A stretch of 44,251 nt of DNA from an uncultured cyanobacterium (GTDB taxonomy: Bacteria; Cyanobacteriota; Cyanobacteriia; Cyanobacteriales; Nostocaceae). This document shows positions 44,131-44,251 of the stretch, piece by piece (the stretch's first letter is position 1; the number at the start of each line of letters is the position of its first letter). The position numbers and the translations under genes were made by a program. Where the stretch lies: positions 1-44,251 of the forward strand of contig CAINGU010000011.1 of assembly GCA_903848645.1 (NCBI GenBank), in the 5' to 3' direction. The notes below the pieces were generated by a model that searched no databases, was not told the DNA's origin, and was given only the letters and a program-made list of their open reading frames with translations.

Positions 44131-44245
44131 ATGAGGTACAAACTTGAATTATGAAACTCTTGTAGTGCGGGCATACTATGGCTAACGCCACGCTGCGCTA
44201 TCGACAAGCTCAGTACAAGTCTTGCCCGCTATATATGTACCTCAT
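44131..44245. repeat. Small inverted-repeat element with nested insertion
   Basis: Perfect 10-bp terminal inverted repeats ATGAGGTACA and TGTACCTCAT bound 115 bases. Inside, the arms TAGTGCGGGCA and TTGCCCGCTA form a second inverted repeat, split by a 50-base piece containing GGCTAACGCCACGCTGCGC. A shorter form of that piece occurs near 98-117 (GGCTACGCCACGC). It probably shows one repeat inserted into another. The element lies at the window end. Confidence 0.6.
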
Positions 44246-44251
44246 AACACC

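Overview
The window looks like chromosome of a filamentous, heterocyst-type cyanobacterium (Nostocales: Anabaena, Nostoc or Dolichospermum relatives). Direct clues are photosystem II psbU, the photosystem I biogenesis gene btpA, cyanobacteria-restricted families (DUF3120, the PDZ/radical-SAM TIGR03279-type protein), many GCGATCGC (HIP1) sites, and intergenic heptanucleotide repeats such as (AGTCAAA)n and (TTGGTAA)n. No rRNA, tRNA, CRISPR array or prophage was recognised.

Layout. 0-6 kb: CPBP membrane protease, arfB, a small two-gene module ending in a DUF4325 STAS-like protein, uvrB, and a Uma2-family nuclease. 6.1-17.2 kb: an accessory DNA-phosphorothioation (Dnd) island. 17.2-20.5 kb: AmpG-like transporter, small membrane proteins (one of 55 aa), a GNAT acetyltransferase and a HEAT-repeat protein. 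20.5-28.8 kb: three signalling genes on the minus strand (multi-PAS histidine kinase, REC-EAL response regulator, Cache-HAMP-PAS-GGDEF cyclase). 29-40 kb: glycosyl-hydrolase-like exported protein, TIGR03279-type radical SAM protein, uppP, DUF3120 protein, psbU, nadB, VKOR-thioredoxin fusion, btpA. 40-44 kb: a 975-base noncoding stretch with nested RNA-like stems, then rimO and a DEAD-box RNA helicase.

The Dnd island is the most interesting part. The modification genes dndC, dndD and dndE lie on the plus strand. Two different DGQHR-motif (DndB-type) genes lie divergently on the minus strand across a 304-base control region. Ahead of them sits a second operon: a 57-aa ORF missed by length cut-offs, a second DndD-type SMC-like ATPase with a Cys-x-Cys-Gly motif in its coiled coil, and a homologue of Dnd-associated protein 4. 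The usual restriction genes dptF, dptG and dptH are absent from the window, and so is the cysteine desulfurase dndA. The second ATPase operon is therefore a candidate alternative effector or accessory module. A RAYT (REP-associated tyrosine transposase) gene sits between dndC and dndD. It is flanked by REP-type double hairpins; related units lie at the 5' edge of the island and, as a relic, in the dndB/dndC control region.

Repeats are prominent. A roughly 115-bp MITE-like element with 17-bp terminal inverted repeats encloses heptanucleotide repeats (three near-complete copies plus pieces). An 86-bp inverted-repeat element occurs downstream of two minus-strand genes, with its central spacer flipped between copies. 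A perfect 15-bp-stem hairpin separates the convergent nadB and VKOR genes. Several gene starts (dndE, VKOR, nadB, the GNAT gene) lie in or against repeats, so automatic starts there are often too long; trimmed starts are given.
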